Of a stretch of DNA of 64,000 nucleotides, positions 8,321 through 18,320 are shown in pieces. Each line of letters starts with the position of its first letter. Position 1 is the stretch's first letter. Under the pieces are notes generated by a model. That model saw nothing but the letters and a program-made list of their open reading frames with translations, did no database searches and was not told the DNA's origin. Source of the DNA: Undaria pinnatifida (taxonomy: Eukaryota > Sar > Phaeophyceae > Laminariales > Alariaceae); the NCBI GenBank assembly GCA_012845835.1, contig JABAKD010000023.1:14744202-14808201 (forward strand), read 5' to 3'. Made by a program: the position numbers and the translations under genes.

Positions 8321-9754
8321 TTATGCCTTCAGTACAGAGGCCTTGAGCTGCGCCATGACGTCGATGCCGAGTATCTCTGTACGCGTCTTTTGGCCGATGA
8401 TAACCACATCGCCTCTCCCAGGGAGCACGATAAACGACATGGTAAATCGGACTGGTCCCCATGGTGTATCGATCGTTAAGTGGAGTGGACACGATTGCGT
8501 TTCAATATTGCACTCCTGGCCCAATAGCGAAACCACACGCGCATGCCCAACAAATGCCTGCGTTAACGCGGTTTGCGCCATCCCCACCTGTCCCCGCAGG
8601 GCCTGTACCAGCTCCTCCGACATTGCAGTGATGCTTGATCCAGACTCCATCAGCACCTTGATCTCAGCAGCCGCCGCAGCACCGGGAACCGCAAGACGCC
8701 CCGCGAGATGCTGCGTCAGGACCTCCACATGCGGTTCGTTCGCTACCGAATTCACGATCGTCTCACCACATCTGCCAGGCACGACCGCGGCACGCGCGGA
8801 ATAAATGGTACTGGAATCTCCACGCCACTGCTGTGACGCGGTTGCCGCCGGCTGCACCGAAACGGTGTGAAGAACTGGTGATGCATTCTGTGGCCCAGCG
8901 CTATGGGAAACCTGGTGCTGCACCGTCTCGGTGAGCCCGTTATCCACTGGCGCCATCTTCTCCCGCGGCACGTTAATGTACACGTAGTCTTCGTCATTCT
9001 GTGTAGACGCTTCAGGCGCTGCAGGTTCGGTCGTCGTAACCACCGATTTTGAGGCGGTCTGGTACCCACTAGCTTGAGGGGTGGCAGACGCAAGGGCCAT
9101 CCCAGTTGTCTTGCTCCAGGTATGCGGAGCGGGACCGTTTGTGGACTGCTGCTGCTGTGCGGGGGTCTGGCCGTGGCTCTGGTCATGGACGCCTTTCCCC
9201 GCCTTACCCTGCTGGCTTTGGGGGCAGTCCCACGGCTTGTGTCCCTGCTTGCCACATACGAAACATTCGTTGTTGTCGTACCGACGATTCTGCTCTGCTG
9301 TCACACCGGCAGCCTTGGTACTCTCGCGTGAGTCGTGCTCGTCAGCAGCACTTCCATGCGGCCTGGTCCCCGCAGCAGCCATCGACCTAGCGTCACGCCG
9401 TTTTGCTGTTTGCCGACGTTCAGTATCATTGGCCTCAATTACCATCTCCGTGAGCCCGCAGTCAGCAAGATATTTCCACGGGGCACGTTTTCGCATGAAC
9501 ACCGTGCTATCTACCGGCACGCTCGCATCCATCTTCAGCACACGGAATATCTGGCGGCAAAAACCCTCATCACTCGTCTGCTGCATATCAACGCCGGCAA
9601 ACCTTCTGAGCCCTTGCATTAGCTCTTCCTCGGAAAGGTCGACCCAGGGCTTGCCATCGTAAAACTCATCAGCCACCATCATTTGGGTCGCCGAATCTAC
9701 CAGCTCTCGCCTCCTCGCGAGTACCCGGTCTCCTCCTTGGTTTGTATAATGCAT
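8321..9754 (-). CDS. Gag with zinc knuckle plus retropepsin-like domain
   Basis: A 477-residue frame. Residues 1-125 are charged and mostly helical, as in a capsid region. A CCHC zinc knuckle sits at C164, C167, H172 and C177 (CX2CX4HX4C), the usual nucleic-acid binder of Gag. Residues 180-340 are Gln/Ser/Ala-rich linker. Residues 362-470 resemble a retropepsin: an IKVLMESGSS segment where the catalytic D-S/T-G is expected, and VVIIGQKTRTEILGIDVMA near the end, like the family's ILG motif. The catalytic Asp is Glu (E369), so protease activity is doubtful. The annotated ATG (9752-9754) is probably not the original start: homologous Gag residues continue upstream in other frames. It is the only long intact frame of the element. 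Confidence 0.85.
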   Translation of the reverse strand: MHYTNQGGDRVLARRRELVDSATQMMVADEFYDGKPWVDLSEEELMQGLRRFAGVDMQQTSDEGFCRQIFRVLKMDASVPVDSTVFMRKRAPWKYLADCGLTEMVIEANDTERRQTAKRRDARSMAAAGTRPHGSAADEHDSRESTKAAGVTAEQNRRYDNNECFVCGKQGHKPWDCPQSQQGKAGKGVHDQSHGQTPAQQQQSTNGPAPHTWSKTTGMALASATPQASGYQTASKSVVTTTEPAAPEASTQNDEDYVYINVPREKMAPVDNGLTETVQHQVSHSAGPQNASPVLHTVSVQPAATASQQWRGDSSTIYSARAAVVPGRCGETIVNSVANEPHVEVLTQHLAGRLAVPGAAAAAEIKVLMESGSSITAMSEELVQALRGQVGMAQTALTQAFVGHARVVSLLGQECNIETQSCPLHLTIDTPWGPVRFTMSFIVLPGRGDVVIIGQKTRTEILGIDVMAQLKASVLKA

Positions 9755-10000
9755 CTGATGCTCGTACTCGAGTAGGCAACCAGAAATTTACGCACATCTT
9801 CGCAGGTAACAACATCACCACCCAACCTAGGCGGTCTATCTCCCCCGGTCGTCACCTTGATTTCCGGATTCAGCCGGCCGCCGGCTTGGCCTCCACCTCT
9901 CGGGTTGTCCCAGCTTGCAGAATGGACTCCGTCAGCGCCCTGCGCTCGTGCTCCTCTTGCTGCTGTAGGGGTCTTCCATTGCTTTCGGCTGGTGTCTCAC
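9755..10000 (-). pseudogene. Frameshifted N-terminal part of Gag
   Basis: Upstream of the intact Gag frame, minus-strand translations carry pieces that continue it in other phases. A Gln/Glu-rich helix with QQQEEHERRALTESI lies near 9910-9975. A segment with EIKVTTGGDRPPRLGG and CEDVRKFLVAY lies near 9780-9870. The intact frame then picks up at CLLEYEHQMHYTNQGG. At least two indels, near 9780 and 9880, break the reading frame, so Gag of this copy has lost its N-terminus unless shorter Gag is tolerated. This supports an aging, non-coding-competent copy. Confidence 0.6.
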
Positions 10001-10090
10001 ACCAGCACGCAAAACAGTGCTTTCCGGCCTCCGAAAAGCAACTTGGTCACGTTTTGGGCAGTAAGCAGAACTTACCCAATTCAATTGATT

Positions 10091-10357
10091 TGTATCGACT
10101 CGCGCGACCGCAGGCCCGGTGGTATCAGCTCCGAGGACTTCCCCTCGTGGGCTCGGAGTGCGTTTGTCCACAATGCAATAATTCGTTCGTTATCACACGG
10201 GAAAGTGACATGCCCTCGGCCATGGACCTTCCCGCTCGTATCTCAAGATCTCAAGAGCTCACAAGAAACGCCAATAATGACAATTGAACTCCCTGACAAA
10301 ATGTATCCGACCATTATATGTAAGGCAAATGCCCAATGATACGACCACAGCGGTACA
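10091..10357 (-). repeat. 5' LTR of the Ty3/gypsy-like element
   Basis: 267 bp. On the minus strand it starts TGTACCGCTGTGG and ends CGATACA. It is followed inward by AATCAATTGAATTGGG, which does not match an obvious initiator-Met tRNA primer site. The right flank carries the CTAG duplication (10358-10361). Confidence 0.92.
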
Positions 10358-10440
10358 CTAGGGAGGGGTTCTGAGAAAGACAAAAGGCGAAGATAATGCA
10401 TGGTATGAGCAAAACTAACCTAAACCAAAACAATAAAAAT
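10358..10440 (+). repeat. Retroposon D, right part
   Basis: It continues the D copy interrupted at 6915: GGGAGGGG, then AAAGACAAAAGGCG and GCATGGTATGAGCAAAA, matching GGGAGAGAAAAA and ACATAGGATGAGCAAAA in the uninterrupted copy near 34970-35010. Confidence 0.7.
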
Positions 10441-10454
10441 ACAACTAGGGCGCG

Positions 10455-10530
10455 CAATCGAAGGATCACGTGCAGCTTGCATAGACGAGTCTTCGACGAA
10501 TCTTCAGCCGGAAACCTTCAATCTCTTACA
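10455..10530 (-). repeat. Family A tail, diverged copy
   Basis: It shows the landmarks of the A tail in order: GGGCGCGCAATCG, ATCACGTGCAGCTTGCA, GACGAGTCTTCGACGAA and TCTTACAGCTGAGA. Nothing else was recognised between 10530 and 10730. Confidence 0.6.
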
Positions 10531-10729
10531 GCTGAGACTCTAACTTGCCACGAAAAAATCTGTCCTACGAGTAGCCACGCAGGTCTTATGGTAGGAGCTG
10601 CGACTCCCATAACTTCGATTATGGGTTCTAGTATCGGAGATCAACCCGGGTGCGGGAACGGGTGAGGAAAATCCCACACTAAACACAAGTAGTTTGTCTC
10701 CAAACACGTGGGTGCAGGTTGTCTATGAT

Positions 10730-12040
10730 TTTTCCTAGTGCGACCACGGCGTCCCCAACAAGTCGCTGAGCGCAGCACGATCTAGTACGTCGAGTTGAGC
10801 TCGAAAAAATATGGCACATATACGAGTAAAAGGAATAACACCCGCGGCATTGGCAACTAGCTGAGGCTTGTTTCGGATAGCATGCAATAGCATTACTGCA
10901 GTCAGGACGCTGAGGGTAAAAAAAATTATACATAATCGCGAGTTGAGCTGGAAAGTAGAGTGTGTATTGTTTTCCAAATGTGACCACGGCTTCTCCAACA
11001 GGCCGCTGAAGGAAAACCTCCTGCCAGGGTATGATATAAAATTAAGAGATTGTTTAATACTTTTCTTGTGACCACCCTACCGTGACATTGTTTAATACTT
11101 TCCTGTGACCACCCTACCGTGACCACAGCTTATCTAGAAGGCCGCTGGGGATAACACGTCCTATGATAAGACATTATTTTGTATAATCCTCACTGTTACT
11201 CTTCAGCTCTACTCGTAAGAGTTTTTACCATCAGCGACCTTCCGGACAGCAAGCCGTGGCCACAGGCGTAATCCCTTCATCCCCCCGGTATTTGCCTTCA
11301 TTTTATCGAGCATAGGGTTCAGTATTCCCACGTGTCAGCTTTTTATGCTCGTCGATTTGCGTCGAATTTCGTAAACTCATGCTCTCGCGCTTTCGGCCTG
11401 TCGACTTGAAAGACAGAGTCCCGTGTGAGATTCGAACTTACGCCCGCGATCTTTGCACTTGCGCGGCCTACTATTGGACACCCGGGGACACCGGTATATC
11501 AAGTCGAGTTGAGCTGGAAAACATTGTATATCGATGCGCCTACGGTGACCACGGCTTCCCCAACAGGCCGCTGGAGATAAAACCTTCACAATGATATCAA
11601 GTCGAGTTGAGCTGGAACGTAGATTGCCTGCCGATGTTCCTACTGTGACCCCGGCTTCCCCAACAGCCGCTGCGGGTAAAAGCTCTTGTCATATAAATTT
11701 CAGATGAGCTGGAAAGTAGATTGTTTGCTACTTGTCCTACTGTGACCACGGCTTCCCCAAAACGCCAGTGGGAGTAACACCTCCACTATGATAGTAAATC
11801 GAGGTGAGCTGGAATTTATATCATCTATCGACGTTCCTCCTGTGACCACGGCTTTCCCAATAGGATACCGAGAGTAAAACCTCATACCTAGGTATGATAT
11901 TAAGTTAGGTTGAGCTGAAAAATACCGTCTGTCGATGTTCTTATCCATCGATGTTCTTACTGTGACCACGGCTCCACAAACAGGCAGCTGACGGCCCAAA
12001 ATATCCTATTTCTTATGCTACAAGTTCAATTGGAGCTGAA
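10730..12040 (+). repeat. Family B tandem array (~95-110 bp units)
   Basis: Units start near 10735, 10932, 11075, 11505, 11600, 11700, 11800, 11892 and 12025. The consensus order is AAGTCGAGTTGAGCTGGAAA, a variable ATTGTCTATCGATGTTCC, then TGTGACCACGGCTTCCCC, AACAGGCCGCTGAGGGTAAA and ACCTC. The TGTGACCACGG block is shared with families C, G and J. A reversed C copy lies inside at 11187-11475. No ORF is conserved between units. Confidence 0.85.
11187..11475 (-). repeat. SINE C copy with tRNA-like head
   Basis: Read on the minus strand it starts with a tRNA-like head containing the B-box-like AGTTCGAATCTCACACGG (near 11432). It passes through CGCGAGAGCATGAG, TCGACGAGCAT and GAACCCTATGCTCGATAAAA, and reaches CTGTGGCCACGGCTTG. 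This is the order found in the copies at 36020, 38372 and 44878. Confidence 0.75.
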
Positions 12041-12068
12041 GAGTAGATGGTCACCCCCTTTCCCACCA

Positions 12069-12269
12069 CAGTGGGGGTCCCCCAGCAAGGCGGTGCTGTG
12101 CCAGAGCAATATGACCGCCTTGTGGGGGGAAGCCGCCTTACTAATTCCAGGTTATTTGTGAAATTCCCCACACGCGGCACGCGAAATCGACCGCCGCATA
12201 TAGGGATACCGCGAAACTCACGCCGCATTTTATAGGGGGGGGGGCTACTGTATAGGAGGACCCCTACTG
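12069..12269. mobile_element. K element 1 (201-bp MITE-like)
   Basis: The left end is CAGTGGGGGTCCCCC and the right end, read inward, is CAGTAGGGGTCCTCC. Flanking dinucleotides are CA and TA, close to a TA duplication. The interior has repeated AAGGCGGT/ACCGCC and the K-specific GCCAGAGCAATATGACCGCC. Termini and subterminal motifs match the 1.5-kb element at 44969-46495, so this is probably a short derivative. Confidence 0.7.
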
Positions 12270-12314
12270 TATGGCCACGGCTTGTCCAAGCGGTCCCTGA
12301 GGACAAAAGCCTCT

Positions 12315-12480
12315 CATAAACTCCAGGGCTGTTCGGGTCAGATCGCTCATGGCGGATCGGTTTGGGCCAGGATGACCCGACCCGACCCGCCCCGCCCCGC
12401 CCCGACCCGACCCGTGAGATTTGAACAGCTCCTGACCCGACCCGACCCGTGAAATTTTCGACCTTCTGGCTCAACCCGAC
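12315..12480 (-). repeat. GACCC/GGGTC pentamer array 1
   Basis: About ten imperfect GACCC units, including variants GCCCC, end in ACCCGTGAAATTTTCGAC. The same array and boundary, reversed, occur at 60240-60380. From 12480 to 13260 no gene is seen, only weak A-tail similarity near 12860-12900 and 13000-13080. Confidence 0.75.
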
Positions 12481-13261
12481 TCGAACCGAGAGTTTTCAAA
12501 CACCGCCTAAGGGTCGAACGAACGCTTAAAACTCACGAATCCTTCGGACAAAAGGTCACGATTGCTCACATTTTGAAAAATGTATGAAAAATCACGTTTG
12601 AAAAAAAAACAAGTCACGTTTCTTTGCATAGGAACGCTGACATCAATTTTTACGGTAAAAAAATTGAAATGATTCAAAAATCGGACTCTTGACAGACACG
12701 ACAATTCGTGAAAATGTCACGTATTTTTGTCAGGATTCCAGAAATTTGTTGTGTTCGTTAGGAACGACCCGAGCCCGACCCATGAAGAGCCCTGATAAGT
12801 TCGAGTTCACCTCGCAAGGAAAACTGAAAACTTGCAGCAACCGACCCATACCCTAAACGAGGACGTACAGCCCGCGCAATCGAACTTTATCCAGCAAGCC
12901 GAACAATGTGGCCGCGCGGATCATGGAGGGTAGTTTTTTACGCTCTCTCGTTGGCCGAGGGTCATGTGGCGGTCCGTTGATCGGAACATTGGGCGAGCTC
13001 AATTTTATCAAACGCAGCTCGCAGCATTATACAGGTATGTATGAGTTTTGACGGAATATTCCAATATATACCACATCTGAGGTGTCTGTGGGTAAAACTG
13101 GTGATATATATAACTATGTCCTGAGCTGTATGCAAGCGCGTTTGGGCATTCACGTTACTCAATGCCCAAACGATGTTTAGATTTCCCAACAGGTTGGTAC
13201 CATGTAAAATAACAAAACATTTATAATAAAACAAACGAACAAACAAGCAGGGACAGATCAC

Positions 13262-13400
13262 GCTGTCGCTAGCACGGTAACTGAAGGATACTCCAGCTGG
13301 CGCTGGATTACGGACACAATCGAGTGGAATTGACACACAAGTTGTAAAACACCTGCAAGTGTGGTGAGTTAAGCTTTACTTTTCCACACCAGCCGGAGGA
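13262..13400 (+). repeat. Retroposon I, diverged 3' fragment
   Basis: It carries CGCTGTCGCTAGCACGG, ACTCCAGCTGGCGCTGGATT, GAATTGACACACAA, AAGTGTGGTGAGTTAAGCTT and CCAGCCGGAGGATAA in I order, ending in an (AACAA)-rich tail. Confidence 0.7.
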
Positions 13401-13499
13401 TAACAAACAAAACAAAACAAAATACAATACCAGAAAGAAAAATGTATGGTGCTACTGGTACTACTGTGGCGACCTTCCAACAGGTGTAGGAACATACAG

Positions 13500-13690
13500 G
13501 CGATCAGACATAGTAGATATATGTATACGTATGTACGCATCAATGGGGAGGACGTATCGCTATGATCATAATCTCGATAACGTCACTATGATCATGCTCT
13601 CGGCAGCAACCTGTTTCGTAGTAAATTAAGTCGCAATGTTTACGCGTTACTACGATCATACACTCGACAACCAGTTAGGGCCCAGATTAA
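13500..13690 (+). repeat. Minisatellite with ATGATCAT motifs, left block
   Basis: About 2-3 units with GGCGATCAGA, CATCAATGGGGAGGACG, CTATGATCATACTCTCGA and CAACCTGTTTCGTAG. The same unit expands at 14465-15060. Confidence 0.75.
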
Positions 13691-13861
13691 CGAAGAGCAC
13701 GGAAAATCGTATTCGTTTTTTCCTTTTTAATATCATGAAAAACACACGAAAAATCCAACTCTGCTTGTTATTAAGGAACGGCGAAGTGCGTCCTAGAAAA
13801 AAAAAAATTGAAAAAACTCAAAAGGGTCAACGAACACCCGTGGGCAACGGCCGAGGCGAGC

Positions 13862-14250
13862 GATGGCTCGCGTCCTCCCCGGAGCGCCGCAGCTAGCAGC
13901 AGATTGTTTTGGCCGGCGCCAGCCCGCCGCCCGACACGGGCAGCAGCGACGCGGATATAGCGGTCGACCTTCTGAGCGAAGTCATCATGTGGTAATTGGT
14001 CGTGTAACTTTCGAGGTGCAGGACGACGAAAAACTGGGTTTGCGGCGGTCTCGATCGTTTTCGAAGCGTCGTAGACGGTCTACGCTTTGCTAAGGACACG
14101 GAGGAGGCCGCGCTGCGGCTGCTCCGGTGGTCATACCTCTCGCAATGGTGGCTTATCGCCTCTCAATCAGGCGACGACATGACACCACTTCGCGTGGCCG
14201 GCTTCGGTTACACAGAACAAGCCATGTCTAGGTGGACAAACTCCCCAAAT
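13862..14250 (+). pseudogene. Possible broken coding fragment, family not recognised
   Basis: This CpG-rich island lies between the two minisatellite blocks. One plus-strand frame gives DADIAVDLLSEVIMW near 13950-13995. After two stop codons it gives a run from about 14045 to 14225 with DGLRFAKDTEEAALRLLRW and YLSQWWLIASQSGDDMTPL. Composition (acidic helix, tryptophans, no low complexity) is protein-like and unlike the surrounding AT-rich DNA. No family was recognised. The stops could be inside an intron, or the region may be a relic. Codon evidence is thin, so the call is tentative. Confidence 0.25.
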
Positions 14251-14464
14251 TGATTTCGATTTTCGACTAAATTCGACCAAGAAAGCATTTTCTCACTTCT
14301 TTGTTGAATTTGATTTTTTGTAACAATTCTGCGAATGCCTGCGCGGTGATTCATTTTGTGACCAATCAGATGCAAGTTAAATTCAATTATCAAAAAAAAT
14401 CGAAATTCGATTTGGCAAGTTCCTCGCTAATTCGGGCCCTTAGCAAAATATTCCAGATAACCAT

Positions 14465-15060
14465 TTTACGCAGGCGATCAGATACAACAAAGAATTCTAA
14501 GTACGCATCAATGGGGACGCGTCACCATTATGGTAATATCAACAAACTGTTTTGCACCAAGTTACGTCGCAATGGGTACGCGTGACTATGATCATTCCCT
14601 CGACAATAACCTGTTTCGTTGCAAATTGCGTCCCAATGGGCACGCGTCACGCATCATCATGACCATACTCTCGACAACAACCGTTGGCAAAAAAATCCAG
14701 ATACATATTTTACTCGGGCGATCAGATAGAATAGAGAAACCCAACGGGGAGGACGCGTCGCCATCATCATAATTTCGACAACAATTTTTAGCAATTACGT
14801 CGCAATGGGTGCCCGTCACTATGACCATAATCTCAACAAAACCTGTTTCGTCGCAAATTACGTTGCAATGGGCACGCGTGACTATGAGAATGCTCTCGAC
14901 GATAACCTGTTTCGTAGCAAATTGCGTCGCAATGGGCACGCGCAACTATGATCATAATGACAACCATCTGTTCCGTAATAAACTGCGTCGCAGTACGCAC
15001 GCGTCGTCATAATCATGATCTCGACAACAGCTTTTTCGCAAAAACAAACAAGAAAAATCT
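14465..15060 (+). repeat. Minisatellite with ATGATCAT motifs, right block
   Basis: About eight units of roughly 65-70 bp with the core CGTCGCAATGGGCACGCGT, GACTATGATCAT, CTCTCGACAACAACCTGTTT and CGTAGCAAATT. A longer header (GCGATCAGATA, AACGGGGAGGACGCG) recurs at 13500, 14475 and 14715, giving a higher-order structure. Confidence 0.85.
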
Positions 15061-15200
15061 TCAGAATGAATCATTTAACGGAAAGTTCTCGACACTGAAC
15101 AGTGCCCTCATGTTGTCAAAAACAAACAAGAAAATCTTCAGAAGGAATCATTCCACGGAAAGTTCTCGACACTGACCAGTCCCCTCATGTTATCAAAAAC
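15040..15200 (+). repeat. Two tandem ~80-bp units
   Basis: AAAAACAAACAAGAAAA, ATCTTCAGAA, GAATCATT, GGAAAGTTCTCGACACTGA and CCCCTCATGTT recur once in tandem (about 15040-15118 and 15119-15199). From 15200 to 15800 no gene is recognised. A short match to the repeat near 46930-46980 (CAGTCTGTGACCACATA) lies at 15465-15510. Confidence 0.85.
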
Positions 15201-15800
15201 AAAGTATGACAAACAAAGCGATAGATTCTTACGAGATACTCCCAGTAGTCGCGAGTGAAACATAACGCATCTTCGGGGAAGTACTGCGAGTACTGACAGT
15301 ACTTGAGGGTTCCATATCTACCTTCCAAAGGTTGTTTGGTTGCGCCTTCTAGAGCCTGTTTTTTTTATGTTGGCTTATTTTTTGTTGTGTTACTCGTACC
15401 CGGTACGCCGATCTTTCATTTACTTTCCTCTACGAAGTTGCAACGGTTTCGGTTTCTTCTGTTTGACAGTCTGTGACCACATACTTTGTACCAGGTACCT
15501 CTCTAGGACGAACTACCCGGACGGCGTGCTCATGATGTCCTTGGGTAGAAATAACCATTGAATGCGAATACACACGTACTGCAGCGCGTCCGGGCCAACA
15601 CTGCGAGTACTGAACCCATATACATTCCTTTGAGCGGGGAACCACTGGAGATGTACTGCAGATTCTGGCAGGTATGTCAGAGGCCCACACCGCGGACAAC
15701 GCAACACTTCACGTTCGCCACCAACGTTACCAATCACGTTTCAGCGGGATTTTTAGGCTTTAAGAAACATTACGCAACTACATTATCCGATTCCTAGGTG

Positions 15801-15984
15801 CAGTAGAGGTCCCCCAATAAGGCGGTATCCCTATATAAGACTGTATCCCGAAATAAGGCGGTCGAAATCGCTTGGCGCGACCGGGGGATTACACTCATAA
15901 CCTGGCATGAATTTAGGCGGCTTCCCCCAATAAGGTGGTCATATTGCTCTCGCACGCCACCGCCATACTGGGGGACCCCTACTG
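15801..15984. mobile_element. K element 2 (184-bp MITE-like)
   Basis: The ends are CAGTAGAGGTCCCCC and, inverted, CAGTAGGGGTCCCCC. Interior AATAAGGCGGT motifs and a reversed GGTCATATTGCTCTCGC match K1. No target duplication remains (flanks TG and CC). Confidence 0.65.
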
Positions 15985-16211
15985 CCGTACTGTGATTCCA
16001 TCATGTTCTTACATAACGATATCCGCCGTCGGTCGCCTAAAAAATAAATGTGTTGCAAATATCGGCAGCAACCCAGTGTCACGATGGTAAGAATGGCAGC
16101 CCTTAGCGCGGAACGTAGCGTTGCGGTTTTAGCGGAATACCTAGTTTCTATCTTACCACTATCTATTAGGGCGTGGCCAAGCCGCTGTGTTAGGCCTCAG
16201 AACGTGTTACG

Positions 16212-16380
16212 GTAAGGGTTCCCCAGTAAGGCGGTGGTGTGCCAGAGCAATATGACCTTGACCGCCGTATTGGGGGAAGCCGCCTTATTCATTCCAAGTT
16301 GTGAGCGCGATTCCCCCAGCCGCGCCAAGCGATTTAGACCGCCTTATATCGGGATACCGCCTTAGACACTGCTCCCAGGG
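16212..16380. mobile_element. K element 3, diverged
   Basis: It contains GTTCCCCAGTAAGGCGGT, GCCAGAGCAATATGACC, CCGCCTTATATCGGGATACC and a CCGCCTTAG end, matching K1 over its length. Termini have decayed. Confidence 0.6.
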
Positions 16381-17780
16381 TTTGACACTGCTCGTACTTC
16401 GACAGTAGCATTTGCGATGTTCTCAACCCACAAATCATACCAGATAGAGTACCAAATATATTTCGATTTTTGAGGTGATCCGCACATTGTTTTTTTTTTC
16501 AGTTTTTCCAAAACGCGAGGCGAAGCCGCGCTCGGGTCGGAGCTTTAGCCTGGGTTAGGGTTAGGTTGAGTTGACGCCCTGTCGCCATTAATGAGAAAAA
16601 AAACACATAAACACAAAAAACAGCGTAAAACTTCTATATTGTCAAGTATATTTGGTACTTTATCTGGTACGATATGTGGGTCAAATACCGGTAAAGGCGC
16701 CTCTACTTTCAGCTTCAATGCATAACGATCCGATCGGGAGCACAGAGGGGCGGCAGAATACGAGTTTCGTGCGTACGGAATCATTTCCAAAACCGTGAAG
16801 CCAAAGTGTGGGGAGGTGTTCCGGAGACCGTATATCCGCGGTGTGCAGGGGTTGATACTGCTCCTAGTGCGAGTACGGACCGTACTTCGAGGTTCAATTA
16901 TTGTTGATGCCCTGAGACCAACGACAATGGAAAGCCGATAGTTTGCCCTAAAAGTGTGCAATTTTTTTTGGGGGGCTACTTGCTGAAAGACTTCGGGTGA
17001 CGTTGCTATGGGGAAAATATTACTATAATGTCTTCTTTCTGGCTCTTTTTTGGGTCATGCGGTCCTACAGGTCAATTTGATTACTCTTCATCAAGCCTTG
17101 ATCAATACTGCTCACCAAACACGATTGACCTTCGATCTCGAGATAGAGACAACCCATGGCCACTCCTCTTTGTTCCGGACAAGGCCACATGAGTGTAGGT
17201 GACAGTGCCGAAGAGTTTATCTCGATCCATGCCCTAGGGTGTGAGAGGTTGCTTGTGTTGTCCTGTGGTCTTCCGTCACATCCTCTCAAAATTCTATATT
17301 CCGCCCGTTGGGAGACGATAGAGTTTTTGTCTCAGTTTTTTACACACCAGCCGCTGAATGTGTGTTCAACAGAAGCCTGATCGACGCCCGCCACAAATCA
17401 CCGGCCGTAGAGTGAGCGCTCTACACCAAGGGGGATCGGAGCCCCTCACGAGCTCGCCACGTTCAGAGTTCACGACGCTGTCATCGATTTCGTCGAACGA
17501 AGTGTGTGGAGAACACGAAATTGTGCCGCGTCAAATCCAAGATCTTCTCAGGCCGATGTTGGCCAAGATCTGCGCGACAAATCGTTTCTTCCCGGAATTC
17601 TGGAAAGTTTCAAACAATAATTCTACCAAATTGGTTCCATAGGCGACCGTTCAGGCAAAGTTTGACTGGGATCTTCGGGAAATTCAAACTTTTGGCCTTC
17701 CATTGTCATCGGTCTGGGTACTTGAAAAAAAACGGATGCTTGTAGTGCGGACATTACGTGAGCTCGAGGCGCCGTACTGC
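16381..17780. other. Long stretch without a recognised gene
   Basis: It contains GGGTTAGGGTTAGG at about 16554 and several ordinary-looking short frames. The best is a plus-strand frame at 17156-17377 (ATG start, 74 codons) with SVGDSAEEFISIHALGCE. It shows no known domain, no flanking homologous copy and no clear splice sites, so no CDS is claimed. From 17780 to 17955 the DNA is enriched in GTACTC/GAGTAC words. Confidence 0.35.
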
Positions 17781-17954
17781 CCATAATGCCGATGAAGTAC
17801 TCGCAGTATTTCGGCCGTCAGTGCTGCTCATACTCCCAGTACTCGCTGTGTTTCGATCATCAGTGCTGCAATACTCTCAGTACTCGTAATACGGAATACT
17901 CTCGATACTCCGACCATACACGGGGAGTATAAAGTACTCGGAGTACGAATACCG

Positions 17955-18320
17955 GGAGCATCAGTGGACAGCTTGCAACGACGAGCTTCGGCGAAAACCC
18001 ACGATCTCACAGCTCAAGCGTACTTAATTCACGCATAAAAACAACGCAGCGGAGTGTCGAATCCAAATTGCTGCGCTCACCTTCCCAGAACAATGTGTAG
18101 GACAAATCAATGGACAGCTTGCCTTCTAAGGTGTTTTTGAACGAAGTTATCTCACAGAGGTGCCTTTTAATTAACGCACAATAAAAAGCTTCTCGCAGAA
18201 GGATATCGAAAGCAGCCTTTGTATGCGACTCGTCTTGGTACACAGGAGAAATCATCCGACAGCTTGCAGAGACGAATTGCAACCAAATCCTCCATTTCAC
18301 AGTAGTGTCTGACCAACGTA
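17955..18320 (-). repeat. Three diverged family A tails in tandem
   Basis: Blocks at about 17961-18030, 18110-18170 and 18255-18310 each hold ACAGCTTGC, a GACGA(A/G)... core and ATCTCACAG. From 18320 to 19085 nothing was recognised except a repeated ATTAATGTACGCA (about 18917 and 18940). Confidence 0.55.

Larger units (their letters stand above)
6916..10357 (-). mobile_element. Internally deleted Ty3/gypsy-like LTR retrotransposon
   Basis: Direct repeats at 6916-7172 and 10091-10357 are about 90% alike. Read on the minus strand, each begins TGTACCG and ends CG(G/A)TACA. The element is flanked by a 4-bp duplication, CTAG at 6912-6915 and 10358-10361. The minus-strand interior encodes a degenerate Gag N-terminus, Gag with a zinc knuckle, a retropepsin-like domain, a short pre-RT linker and a chromodomain-like C-terminus. 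Reverse transcriptase, RNase H and integrase are absent, so movement would need enzymes supplied in trans. A purine-rich stretch (GGAGGG) lies next to the 3' LTR. No clear primer-binding site was recognised. It is inserted in retroposon D. Confidence 0.93.

Noticed and set aside
15801..15984. TA target duplication for K element 2
   Set aside because: Flanking dinucleotides are TG and CC; ends are clear but the duplication is not present.
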